Of a DNA stretch of 7,600 nucleotides, positions 1 through 7,169 are shown one piece after another; the first letter of the stretch is position 1; each line of letters begins with the position of its first letter. The notes under the pieces were generated by a model. That model saw only the letters and a list, made by a program, of their open reading frames with translations. It ran no database searches and was not told the DNA's origin. The stretch is from Bacteroidota bacterium (lineage in GTDB: Bacteria; Bacteroidota; Ignavibacteria; Ignavibacteriales; Ignavibacteriaceae): contig JAJYSI010000152.1 of NCBI GenBank assembly GCA_021793635.1, positions 1 through 7,600 on the forward strand, written 5' to 3'. A program made the translations under genes and the position numbers.

Positions 1-1
1 T

Positions 2-550
2 CCTGGGGAATATATAGATTGTCTTTACGTAGGAAGAGGCACTAAGGATATTCAATTCTTTAGCAAAAACCCTGACCAACCGGCTAAGTTTTATTTCGTC
101 AGTTATCCTTCTCACTCTGAATATAAAACGCATCACATAAAATTTATTGAAACAGAATCTGCAAAGCTTGGTACAATTAAAGAATCAAACAAACGGACTA
201 TTTATAAGTATATCCACTCCAACGGAATAAAAAGCAGTCAGCTTGTTATGGGTTTGACGGAATTGGATGAGGGAAGTATTTGGAATACTATGCCGGCTCA
301 CACGCATCAGCGGCGAACAGAAATTTATATGTATTTTAATCTTCCTGAAAATTCAATGGCAGTTCATTTAATAGGCGAACCGGAAGAAACAAGACATATT
401 ATTGTAAGAAATCAGGATGTAGTTATTTCACCAAGCTGGTCGATTCATTCGGCGGCGGGTACTCAGAATTATACTTTTATATGGGCGATGGGGGGCGAAA
501 ATCAAGCTTTTGATGATATGGATGTTATTTCTATGAAATCTTTAAAATAG
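2..550 (+). CDS. kduI: 4-deoxy-L-threo-5-hexosulose-uronate ketol-isomerase (5' end cut off by window)
   Basis: KduI isomerises 4-deoxy-L-threo-5-hexosulose uronate, the spontaneous product of unsaturated galacturonate or glucuronate from lyase action, to 3-deoxy-D-glycero-2,5-hexodiulosonate in the cytoplasm. The frame is open from base 2, giving 182 codons of a family usually about 278 long, so roughly the first 95 residues lie outside the window. The C-terminal cupin core is intact. The zinc ligands appear as HTHQRRTE (first His codon at 299) and a fourth His 49 residues later in SPSWSIHS. This spacing matches His196, His198, Glu203 and His245 of the E. coli enzyme. Further family blocks are GEPEETRHIIVRN, TFIWAMGGENQ and FDDMD near the end. 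The in-frame ATG at 248 is internal, because clear KduI sequence continues upstream of it. kduD follows 16 bases after the stop, so the two are very probably cotranscribed. Identification is firm. Confidence 0.95.
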   Translation, partial: PGEYIDCLYVGRGTKDIQFFSKNPDQPAKFYFVSYPSHSEYKTHHIKFIETESAKLGTIKESNKRTIYKYIHSNGIKSSQLVMGLTELDEGSIWNTMPAHTHQRRTEIYMYFNLPENSMAVHLIGEPEETRHIIVRNQDVVISPSWSIHSAAGTQNYTFIWAMGGENQAFDDMDVISMKSLK

Positions 551-566
551 AATTATCGAAGACAAA

Positions 567-1328
567 ATGATTTTAGATAAATTTAACTTAGAAGGCAAAA
601 CAGCGCTTGTTACCGGATCAAATAAAGGAATAGGACAAGCCTATGCTCTTGCTCTTGCTGAAGCGGGCGCCGATGTAATCGGCGTTTCATCAAAAGGAGA
701 ATTTTCTGCTACTGAAAAATTAATTAAAAGTACCGGGAGAAATTTCTATGCATATACATGTGATTTTTCTGACAGAAAAGCGCTTTACAAATTTATAGGC
801 AACGTTAAAAATGATTTCCCTAAAATTGAAATCTTAGTAAATAACGCCGGCGCAATTCTTCGAAATCCAATCCTAGAGCATTCCGATGAGTATTGGGATA
901 AAATAATTGAGATAAATCTTTCCGCTCAATTTATTTTGGCAAGAGAGTTCGGAAAGGAAATGGTTGCAAGGAGCTATGGAAAAATTGTTTTTGTTGCTTC
1001 ATTACTTTCGTTTCAAGGTGGAATTTTAGTGCCGGGTTATGCTGCCTCAAAGGGTGGTATAAAACAACTCGTAATGGCTTTCTCTAATGAGTGGGCTTCA
1101 AAAGGAGTTAATGTAAATGCTATTGCTCCCGGTTATATTGAAACCAGTAATACAAAAGCACTTCGCGAAGATAAGGTTAGGAATAAGGCTATCCTTGATA
1201 GAATTCCTGCAGGTCGCTGGGGCTTACCTGAAGATTTAATGGGAGCAGTTGTATTTTTATGTTCGGATGCCTCCAATTATTTAAACGGAAGTGTTATTAC
1301 GGTTGACGGCGGTTGGATGGGAAGATAA
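567..1328 (+). CDS. kduD: 2-dehydro-3-deoxy-D-gluconate 5-dehydrogenase, SDR family
   Basis: KduD reduces 3-deoxy-D-glycero-2,5-hexodiulosonate, the KduI product, to 2-keto-3-deoxygluconate with NADH. The 253-residue length equals that of E. coli KduD, and the opening MILDKFNLEGKTALVTG is characteristic of the family. It is a classical short-chain dehydrogenase: glycine-rich TGSNKGIG at residues 16-23, NNAG at 92-95, Asn117, catalytic Ser145, and the YxxxK pair Tyr158/Lys162, then the SDR C-terminal SVITVDGG block. The ribosome-binding site is weak (GAAGA a few bases before the ATG), consistent with translational coupling to kduI just upstream. The stop lies only 14 bases from the stop of the convergent glycosyltransferase gene. 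I see no strong terminator hairpin in that gap. Other SDRs resemble this one, but adjacency to kduI makes the assignment strong. Confidence 0.92.
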   Translation: MILDKFNLEGKTALVTGSNKGIGQAYALALAEAGADVIGVSSKGEFSATEKLIKSTGRNFYAYTCDFSDRKALYKFIGNVKNDFPKIEILVNNAGAILRNPILEHSDEYWDKIIEINLSAQFILAREFGKEMVARSYGKIVFVASLLSFQGGILVPGYAASKGGIKQLVMAFSNEWASKGVNVNAIAPGYIETSNTKALREDKVRNKAILDRIPAGRWGLPEDLMGAVVFLCSDASNYLNGSVITVDGGWMGR

Positions 1329-1342
1329 TTGGAGTTTCCCTG

Positions 1343-2377
1343 CTAAGCTGATTTTTTATATTCTTCAGCTAAGGAGTTTAATGAGAAAAGTATCTTTCCG
1401 ATACTGATTCCGCCATTACCCTCAAACGTGCAATCTTTTGGATGGTTCTTGCAGTTTATATTACAATAATTTTCCTCCGGCAGAATTATTGTGTTATCGT
1501 TGCCGAGCGGTCCCCAAAGTTTTGGTGAACATGCTGGTAGTGGGCAAAACATTGAGAGTGTTTTAATTCCCAAAGCTGCGGCAATGTGCATCGGCCCGGT
1601 ACTTGAAGAAATTAAAATATCTAATGCTGCAAAGTTCAAAATGGAATTTCTCAAATCTGATCCGTCATTTGGATATTCCACCCCCTCAAGGTTTTGCATT
1701 TCCGGCGGAACAATATTATCCGTAACAACAATCTTAAATCGATTTGTATTTTGTAGTCTCTTTATAAGCTGTAAATAAGTTTTTACGGGTAAATTCGGAG
1801 CTGAATGTCCGTTGGACGAATGAATCCCCACAATTATTTTGTCCTCTTCCAGCAATTTCAATCTTGTTTCATCTACATGCCCTTTTTCCGGTTTACTTAA
1901 ATAAATCTTTGGTGCATAATCATTAGATTTTATGCCAATCCTTCTCGCAAGGTCCATACAATAATCTGCTTCATGACGCAGCGGAATATATTTGTGCCTG
2001 CTGACGCCCTTTACAAATGTTATAAATTGATAAAATTTTTTCCCTATTCCGATTCTTTTTCGTATACCTGAAAGGAACAGAAGGTAATTAATCCTTTTTG
2101 ACGGCAGTAGCATTAAAGCGTGTGTGAAATTATTTCTTCTTATTTCTTTTACTCGTATAAAGAAATTATTAATACTCTTAAACGGAACATCTTCATAAAT
2201 AATGATATCATCAACGTAAGGATTGTTTAGGTATATATCTTTAGTATAGCTTGATACAAGGACCGCGACGTAACTGTCAGTCCACTGCTTCTTAATCGCA
2301 CGCGGTATTGAAGTCGACACAACTACATCACCTATCCTATCCTGCCGGACAATTAAAATTCTTTTTTGTCTTACCAT
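1343..2377 (-). CDS. glycosyltransferase family 9 protein (ADP-heptose:LPS heptosyltransferase-like)
   Basis: The 344-residue product looks like a GT9 (WaaC/WaaF/WaaQ) glycosyltransferase, a GT-B fold enzyme that adds a sugar, classically heptose from an ADP donor, to lipopolysaccharide core on the cytoplasmic face of the inner membrane. Seen in the sequence: the N-terminal acceptor-side motif RQDRIGDVVVSTS (residues 11-23) containing the invariant acidic residue; VGIHSSNG at 183-190, where the C-terminal nucleotide-binding domain begins; the donor-site block ISSSTGPMHIAAALG (256-270); and a cysteine cluster C305, C309, C316 near the C-terminus, as in several family members. No signal peptide or membrane span is evident. 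An AGGA ribosome-binding site lies about ten bases before the ATG. It is transcribed opposite to its neighbours and has no clear link to sugar-acid breakdown. The exact sugar and acceptor cannot be read from the sequence. Confidence 0.85.
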   Translation of the reverse strand: MVRQKRILIVRQDRIGDVVVSTSIPRAIKKQWTDSYVAVLVSSYTKDIYLNNPYVDDIIIYEDVPFKSINNFFIRVKEIRRNNFTHALMLLPSKRINYLLFLSGIRKRIGIGKKFYQFITFVKGVSRHKYIPLRHEADYCMDLARRIGIKSNDYAPKIYLSKPEKGHVDETRLKLLEEDKIIVGIHSSNGHSAPNLPVKTYLQLIKRLQNTNRFKIVVTDNIVPPEMQNLEGVEYPNDGSDLRNSILNFAALDILISSSTGPMHIAAALGIKTLSMFCPLPACSPKLWGPLGNDNTIILPEENYCNINCKNHPKDCTFEGNGGISIGKILFSLNSLAEEYKKSA

Positions 2378-2485
2378 TTCAATTTTTCCTATCTCTTAAT
2401 TAGTTAGACAAAATCAAGGCTTTATGGTTTAAATTCACAATTTATTTTATAAATGCTCTATTAAATAAAATTTAAAGGATGTACA
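2378..2485. promoter_or_regulatory. divergent intergenic promoter region between the GT9 gene and uxuB
   Basis: These 108 AT-rich bases separate two divergent starts, so promoters for both directions should lie here or very near. For the rightward operon the best sigma-70-like candidate is TAGACA at 2405-2410 and TTTAAA at 2428-2433 with a 17-base spacer. This is five of six and four of six matches to consensus, which is weak evidence in such AT-rich DNA. A good Shine-Dalgarno, AAAGGA, sits six bases before the uxuB ATG. No convincing operator palindrome was found. If the host uses the Bacteroidota-type sigma factor, the sigma-70 reading may not apply. Confidence 0.35.
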
Positions 2486-3337
2486 ATGAACCAATTTTCA
2501 TTCGATAATCTAAAAGATAAAGTTTGTGTGATAACAGGCGGTGGCGGAGTTATCGGTAATGCGATTGCTAAAGGCTTATCTGCTATAGGAGTTAAAATTG
2601 CCGTAATCGATTTATTAAAAGATGCCGCTGATAAAACCGCTAAAACTTTATTTGACGAGACCGGAACACAGGCAATCGGCGTACAAGCCAGTGTGCTTGA
2701 TAAAGAATCTCTCTTAAAGGCAAAAAAAGAGATTAATAGTTCCTTCGGTAAAATTGATATTCTGATTAATTGCGCAGGTGGTAATTCACCGCTTGCTACT
2801 ACTCAATATGAATTTATTGAAAAAGACAATTTAAATGAACTTGAAAAAACATTCTTCGGCCTGGATGTTGAAGGCTTTAGAAAAGTATTTGATTTGAATT
2901 TCCTTGGAACACTGCTCCCAACCATGGCGTTTACAACGGATATGATAGAAAAAGGCGGGGGTTCGGTATTAAATATTTCTTCTATGAATTCTTTCAGGCC
3001 TCTGACAAAAATCCCCGCATACTCGGCTGCAAAAGCCTCCATAAATAATTTTACAGAATGGCTTGCAGTTCACCTTGCTAAAGTTAATATTAGAGTAAAC
3101 GCTCTTGCGCCGGGTTTCTTTCTTACAAATCAAAATAGATTTTTATTGATTGATGAAAAAACAGGCAATCTTACTGCAAGAGGCAACAAAATTCTTACCG
3201 CAACACCAATGGGAAAGTTCGGCGAACCGGAAGATTTGCAAGGTGCTGTTTTATATTTACTATCCGATTTATCAAAATTTGTTACCGGCGTTGTAATCCC
3301 GATTGACGGCGGCTTTAATGTTTACTCCGGTGTCTAA
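2486..3337 (+). CDS. uxuB: D-fructuronate reductase / D-mannonate oxidoreductase, SDR-type UxuB
   Basis: The likely reaction is D-fructuronate + NADH to D-mannonate, the second step after uronate isomerase in glucuronate breakdown. The 283-residue protein is a short-chain dehydrogenase resembling the Bacillus-type UxuB (YjmF), not the longer mannitol-dehydrogenase-type UxuB of E. coli. Visible elements are TGGGGVIG at 17-24; Asp42 at the end of the second strand (AVIDL), which favours NAD over NADP; NCAGG at 95-99; Asn138 in FDLNFLGTLLPT; Ser166; Tyr179 and Lys183; and the family-typical blocks SMNSFRPLTKIPAYSAAKA, APGFFLTNQNRFL, TPMGKFGEPEDL and the DGGFNVYSGV terminus. The insert around residues 104-130 is usual for this subgroup. 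A clear AAAGGA ribosome site decides the start. It is the first gene of the rightward run. Fine substrate specificity is inferred: related SDRs reduce other keto-uronates, including the alginate-derived deoxy-hexosulose uronate. Confidence 0.8.
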   Translation: MNQFSFDNLKDKVCVITGGGGVIGNAIAKGLSAIGVKIAVIDLLKDAADKTAKTLFDETGTQAIGVQASVLDKESLLKAKKEINSSFGKIDILINCAGGNSPLATTQYEFIEKDNLNELEKTFFGLDVEGFRKVFDLNFLGTLLPTMAFTTDMIEKGGGSVLNISSMNSFRPLTKIPAYSAAKASINNFTEWLAVHLAKVNIRVNALAPGFFLTNQNRFLLIDEKTGNLTARGNKILTATPMGKFGEPEDLQGAVLYLLSDLSKFVTGVVIPIDGGFNVYSGV

Positions 3338-3392
3338 AATTCCTCTTTAGAAAAATTGAATTTCATTTCCAATAAAAATTATAAGGGTCGAG

Positions 3393-4664
3393 ATGATATA
3401 TTATAGCAAAGGTTCGGTTGATTCAGATCTTTCAAAAGAAGATTTGAGAGCAGGCTTGTATGAGGCGCTGGATAAACTGGGCAGCAGGAAAAAAGTTTTA
3501 GCAATTCCACCCGATATTACCCGGCTTCATTCGTCTGCTGGAATATTAACTGAATATACATGGGAATATTATAATAATAATCTTACGGATATTCTTCCCG
3601 CACTCGGCACTCATTACCCAATGACCGAAAAGGAAATTGGAATTATGTTTGGCAAAACCCCCAAGGGTTTATTCCGCGTACATGATTGGAAAAAAGGATT
3701 AGTGACTTTGGGAGTGGTTCCATCTGATTATGTAAAAGAAATTTCCGAAGGAGCCGTGGATTATTCCATACCGATTCAGGTCGATAAACTTTTAGTGGAA
3801 GGAAATTTTGATCTTATTCTTTCTGTCGGTCAGGTTGTACCTCATGAAGTTATCGGGATGGCAAATCATAATAAGAATGTTTTTATAGGGACAGGCGGAG
3901 GTGAGGGAATCAATAAGAGCCACTTTCTTGGAGCAGCTTACGGTATGGAAAGAATTATGGGAAGAGCCGATACTCCGGTTAAACGCGTGTTAAACTATGG
4001 CTCCGATCATTTTGCTAAAAATTTGCCCATCGTTTATGTTCTAACTGTCGTAGGTAAAAACGCTAAAGGTAATCTTGCTGTTAAAGGATTATTCGTAGGC
4101 GACGATCTTGAGTGCTTTAATCTTGCCGCTGAGCTCTCCCTAAAAGTAAATTTTGTTATGCTTGACGAACCATTGAAGAAAGTTATTGTTTATCTCGATC
4201 CTTCGGAATTTAAAACTACATGGCTCGGTAATAAATCCGTCTACCGTACCCGTATGGCTATTGCAGACGGTGGCGAGTTAATTGTATTAGCTCCTGGGTT
4301 AAAAGAATTCGGCGAAGATAAAGGCAACGATCAAATTATTAGGAAATACGGTTATGTTTATACACCGAGAGTCTTAGAACTCGTAAAAGAAAACGAGGAT
4401 TTGCAAAAGAGTCTCGGCGCTGCGGCTCATCTGATTCACGGTACTTCCGAAGGAAGATTTTCAATTACTTATTGTCCCGGTCATATTTCAAAAGAAGAAA
4501 TTGAAAGCGTAAAATTTAATTATGCTGATCTTCAAATGATGCTTCAAAAATATAATCCAGAAAAATTAAAAGACGGTGTGAATATAATGCCTGACGGTGA
4601 AGAGGTGTTTTATATATCTAATCCGGCTCTAGGGCTTTGGGCATATAAAGGGAGATTTATCTAA
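3393..4664 (+). CDS. LarA-family nickel-pincer 2-hydroxyacid racemase/epimerase (possible D-mannonate/D-gluconate 2-epimerase)
   Basis: This 423-residue protein belongs to the lactate racemase LarA superfamily (DUF2088 N-terminal domain), which uses a covalently bound nickel-pincer nucleotide to racemise 2-hydroxyacids by hydride transfer. The residues of Lactobacillus plantarum LarA can be matched: Arg44 in DITR (R75), His74 in ALGTH (H108), His151 in VPHEVIG (H174), Lys161 (the cofactor-bearing K184) and His177 in NKSH (H200). The 10- and 16-residue spacings between the last three agree exactly. The segment matching the substrate-side YQxxK of LarA reads YRTRM (284-288), so lactate may not be the substrate. 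Within the superfamily a D-gluconate 2-epimerase is known. Placement between uxuB and gnd makes mannonate/gluconate the best guess. AAGGG at 3383-3387 is the ribosome site, and the gene lies 55 bases after uxuB. Cofactor genes larB, larC and larE are not in the window. The family call is firm; the substrate is inferred. Confidence 0.85.
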   Translation: MIYYSKGSVDSDLSKEDLRAGLYEALDKLGSRKKVLAIPPDITRLHSSAGILTEYTWEYYNNNLTDILPALGTHYPMTEKEIGIMFGKTPKGLFRVHDWKKGLVTLGVVPSDYVKEISEGAVDYSIPIQVDKLLVEGNFDLILSVGQVVPHEVIGMANHNKNVFIGTGGGEGINKSHFLGAAYGMERIMGRADTPVKRVLNYGSDHFAKNLPIVYVLTVVGKNAKGNLAVKGLFVGDDLECFNLAAELSLKVNFVMLDEPLKKVIVYLDPSEFKTTWLGNKSVYRTRMAIADGGELIVLAPGLKEFGEDKGNDQIIRKYGYVYTPRVLELVKENEDLQKSLGAAAHLIHGTSEGRFSITYCPGHISKEEIESVKFNYADLQMMLQKYNPEKLKDGVNIMPDGEEVFYISNPALGLWAYKGRFI

Positions 4665-4885
4665 CAGGAATTAAAAATTATTAATTCAATCAAAAAAATC
4701 ATGCTTTAATTAAGAACTAAATCATTAAGTCACCATACTCAGAAACAACTCTTTGGAAATATGGAATATTAGAATAATGGAAAATATAACTCAATTCCAT
4801 TATTCCATGACTCCAATACTCCAAGGGTTGCGTAACTTGAGTTATCAAACTAATATTTATCGTAATTGTCTGAAAGTTAAATAAT
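4665..4885. other. 221-base noncoding gap between the LarA homologue and the PFK-family gene
   Basis: This is the longest gap between the rightward genes. No ORF here has coding character, and the frame of the downstream gene meets a TGA at 4871-4873, so that gene cannot start further upstream. The left part (4665-4750) is very AT-rich with no recognisable element. The centre carries the inverted repeat listed separately. No canonical intrinsic terminator is present, because no hairpin is followed by a T tract. The gap may hold a secondary promoter or a processing site, but no promoter can be picked with confidence. Confidence 0.6.
4753..4824. repeat. imperfect inverted repeat made of degenerate TGGAATA-like units
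   Basis: Arm one (4753-4782) and the reverse complement of arm two (4795-4824) agree at 22 of 30 aligned positions by hand count. The innermost 11 base pairs (GAATAATGGAA against TTCCATTATTC) are perfect around a 12-base loop (4783-4794). Each arm also looks like a short tandem series of a roughly 8-9 base unit of form TGGA(A/G)TA(A/T)T. Transcribed, it would form a long hairpin in the leader of the PFK-family gene, ending 61 bases before its ATG. It lacks a trailing T run, so it is unlikely to be an ordinary terminator. It could be a dispersed miniature repeat, an RNA-stability element or a regulatory leader. Confidence 0.65.
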
Positions 4886-6178
4886 ATGCCTTCAAATAAA
4901 AATGTCGTAATTGCTCAGTCCGGAGGACCATCTCCTGTAATAAATAATTCGCTAAGGGGAATTATTGAAACTTGCAAAATGTTCCCGGATAAATTTGATA
5001 AAATATATGGCGGTTTTCACGGTATAGAAGGTATTTTGAAAGAAGAGCTCATTGATATTTCTGCTCAGGATGAGGAAGAAATTTCTCTTTTAAGAACTAC
5101 ACCAGCTGCCGGTTCTATTGGTACTTGCCGTTACAAATTGAAAGCCAATCAGCATGAAGATTTTAAAAGAGTAATTGAAGTCTTTAAAGCTCATAAAATT
5201 GGTTACTTCTTCTATATCGGCGGAAATGATTCTATGGATACCGCTAATAAGGTTGCAAACATGGCTCTCGAGGAAGGATTAGAGCTTGTTGGAGTCGGCG
5301 TTTCAAAAACTATTGATAACGATGTTGGCGATTCGGAATTTAAATTGATTGATCATACACCAGGCTATGGCAGTGTCGCGCGATATTGGGCTAACATTGT
5401 CCAAAATATTAATGAAGAAAATATGGGCTCATCTTCAGCTGACCCCGTCATTGTTCTTCAAGCTATGGGAAGAAAAATCGGATTCATTCCCGCTGCAGCA
5501 AGACTTGCCGATGTCAAACGCGAAATGCCGCTTCAAATTTATTTACCTGAATCGGGTTTAGGACTTTCGGAACTGGCTGACAATGTCAACGATGAATTAA
5601 ATCGCAGCGGTAGGGTTATTGTTGTTGCAAGCGAAGGATTTGATGTTGGCTCACTAGGTGAACTACAAGATTCTTTCGGACATACAACTTTTAGCGCCAG
5701 CATGTTTACTGCGCAACAAGTGATTGTTAATCATTTAAATAAATCAGGAATAAAAGCAAGGGGAGCTGCACGCGGACAGGTATCCGGAACCGATCAAAGA
5801 GATACAATAATTTATGCCTCAGTTATCGATCTTGATGAAGCTTATAAAATTGGTCAAAATGCTGTGACCATTGCTGTAGAAAATGGATCAGGATTTATGT
5901 CTACGCTGCTTCGCCGCCCCGGAATAATCTATAACGTTGATTATGATAAAGTTCCTTTGGAGAAAGTAGCCAACTCCGAAAGAGAATTCCCTAAAGAATG
6001 GATTTCAAAAAACAGAATTGACGTTACTGATGAGTTTATTAAATATGCGCGCCCTTTAATTGGTGAAGATTGGGTCAGCGTACCGGTTATAAATGGACTT
6101 CAGAGATTTGCAAGATTCAAAAAGGTATTTGCAGATAAAAAATTACCGGAATATACACCTCAAGGATTCAGGAAATAA
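4886..6178 (+). CDS. phosphofructokinase-family phosphotransferase with PPi-type active-site signature
   Basis: This 430-residue PFK-A superfamily protein would be annotated as 6-phosphofructokinase or diphosphate-fructose-6-phosphate 1-phosphotransferase. Seen: SGGPSPVINNSLRG at 12-25; GGNDSMD at 112-118, where Asp115 stands at the position that is Gly104 in ATP-dependent E. coli PFK; SKTIDND at 140-146, with Lys141 at the Gly124 position and catalytic Asp144. Asp plus Lys is the recognised pyrophosphate-using pattern. MGRKIGF at 194-200 and PE at 221-222 fit the sugar-phosphate site. The region equivalent to HIQR (His249-Arg252 of E. coli) reads TDQR (302-305), so the Arg is kept but the His is lost. 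The phosphoryl acceptor could be fructose 6-phosphate, sedoheptulose 7-phosphate, or, speculatively, gluconate, given the neighbours. The start is fixed by an in-frame stop 15 bases upstream; the ribosome site GAAAG is weak. The HAD gene follows after 28 bases. Confidence 0.85.
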   Translation: MPSNKNVVIAQSGGPSPVINNSLRGIIETCKMFPDKFDKIYGGFHGIEGILKEELIDISAQDEEEISLLRTTPAAGSIGTCRYKLKANQHEDFKRVIEVFKAHKIGYFFYIGGNDSMDTANKVANMALEEGLELVGVGVSKTIDNDVGDSEFKLIDHTPGYGSVARYWANIVQNINEENMGSSSADPVIVLQAMGRKIGFIPAAARLADVKREMPLQIYLPESGLGLSELADNVNDELNRSGRVIVVASEGFDVGSLGELQDSFGHTTFSASMFTAQQVIVNHLNKSGIKARGAARGQVSGTDQRDTIIYASVIDLDEAYKIGQNAVTIAVENGSGFMSTLLRRPGIIYNVDYDKVPLEKVANSEREFPKEWISKNRIDVTDEFIKYARPLIGEDWVSVPVINGLQRFARFKKVFADKKLPEYTPQGFRK

Positions 6179-6206
6179 TTTTTTAATATTGAAAGGGAAT
6201 ATTTAA

Positions 6207-7094
6207 ATGAGTGATCCGCAAAAGGAACTGAAAGAGTTAAAACCAAAACACGAATTTTTAGTTGCTATAGATTCTGACGGCTGTGCATTTGACAGCATGG
6301 AAATTAAGCATAAAGAATGTTTTATACCTAATATTATTAAACATTGGAACCTTCAGCCCGTATCAAAGTATACTCGCTCTGCGGCTGAGTTTGTAAACCT
6401 GTATTCAAAATGGAGAGGAATCAATAGATTCCCCGCTCTTTTAATGGTTTTCGATCTTCTAAAAGATTGGCCCGAAGTGCAGAAAAGAAATGTTCTAATC
6501 CCTGAAGCACTTTCTTTAAGAAGTTGGATGGATCACGAAACAAAACTTGGAAATCCCACTCTAAGAGCTGAGGTTGAAAAAACTAAAGACCCTGTTTTAA
6601 CGCAAGCTTTAATCTGGAGTGAAGCCGTTAATGAAACTATCGAAGATGTTGTGAAAGGTGTCCCACCTTTCCCATTTGTACGCGAGAATTTGGAAAATAT
6701 TTCCGGGTGGGCAGATATTATTGTCTGTTCAGCCACTCCTTATGATGCTTTAAGACGTGAATGGGAAGAACACGATATTGCAAAGTACACGCGTATTATT
6801 GCCGGGCAGGAAATGGGAAGTAAGAAGGAGCATCTTCAATTTGTTTCAGATGGAAAATATAAAAAAGATCATATAATAATGATTGGTGATGCTCCTGGAG
6901 ATATGAAGGCTGCCAGAGCAAATAACGTAAAATTTTTCCCTGTAAATCCCGGGCATGAAGAAGATTCATGGGAATTTTTCTTCAAGGAAGCCGCCGGAAA
7001 GTTTGCAAATGAAAAATATTCCCAAGAATATGAAGCTGAGCTTGTGAATGAATTTGATAAGCTTCTTCCTGAAATCCCCTGGTGGAAAAAATAA
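6207..7094 (+). CDS. HAD-superfamily hydrolase, probable phosphatase of unknown substrate
   Basis: All four haloacid-dehalogenase-superfamily motifs are present in this 295-residue protein. Motif I is IDSDGC, with nucleophile Asp22 and acid/base Asp24; motif II is Ser175 in VCSAT; motif III is Lys206 or Lys207 in GSKKEHL; motif IV is GDAPGD, with Asp228 and Asp232. About 145 residues between motifs I and II would form a large C1-type cap, rich in Trp, Arg and Lys, which sets substrate choice. The pattern fits a cytosolic phosphomonoester hydrolase, but I do not recognise a characterised orthologue. AAAGGG lies nine bases before the ATG, and the gene is 28 bases behind the PFK-family gene, so the two are almost certainly cotranscribed. 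Possible roles are dephosphorylating a sugar-phosphate side product, countering the neighbouring kinase, or acting as a phosphosugar mutase-like enzyme. None can be chosen from sequence alone. Confidence 0.8.
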   Translation: MSDPQKELKELKPKHEFLVAIDSDGCAFDSMEIKHKECFIPNIIKHWNLQPVSKYTRSAAEFVNLYSKWRGINRFPALLMVFDLLKDWPEVQKRNVLIPEALSLRSWMDHETKLGNPTLRAEVEKTKDPVLTQALIWSEAVNETIEDVVKGVPPFPFVRENLENISGWADIIVCSATPYDALRREWEEHDIAKYTRIIAGQEMGSKKEHLQFVSDGKYKKDHIIMIGDAPGDMKAARANNVKFFPVNPGHEEDSWEFFFKEAAGKFANEKYSQEYEAELVNEFDKLLPEIPWWKK

Positions 7095-7169
7095 AACACG
7101 AACATAGAAAAGTTTTATTGTTCATCAGATTATAAATTCATTTCATTAGTCGAATAAAGGAGCATATAA

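Noticed and set aside
248..550. A complete small gene of about 100 codons starting at the ATG at 248
   Set aside because: The same frame is open back to base 2 and encodes further KduI sequence, so this ATG is an internal methionine of a gene cut by the window edge.
1346..1370. Hairpin AGCTGA/TCAGCT near the convergent stops, considered as a bidirectional terminator
   Set aside because: The stem is only six base pairs with a 13-base loop, lies inside the end of the glycosyltransferase coding region, and is not followed by a T tract in either direction.
1491..1778. A 95-codon plus-strand open frame within the glycosyltransferase region
   Set aside because: It is antisense to well-conserved GT9 motifs and has no recognisable domain of its own.
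2486..3337. Reading this SDR as a second KduD or as an alginate-type deoxy-hexosulose uronate reductase
   Set aside because: Its length, the central insert and the blocks around SMNSFRPLTKIPAYSAAKA and FFLTNQNRFL fit the Bacillus-type UxuB group better, though a keto-uronate substrate other than fructuronate cannot be fully excluded.
7100..7123. Short inverted repeat GAACA/TGTTC between the HAD gene and gnd, considered as a terminator or attenuator
   Set aside because: Only five outer pairs form, the inner A/T run cannot close with a workable loop, and no T tract follows, so it is not distinguishable from chance in AT-rich sequence.
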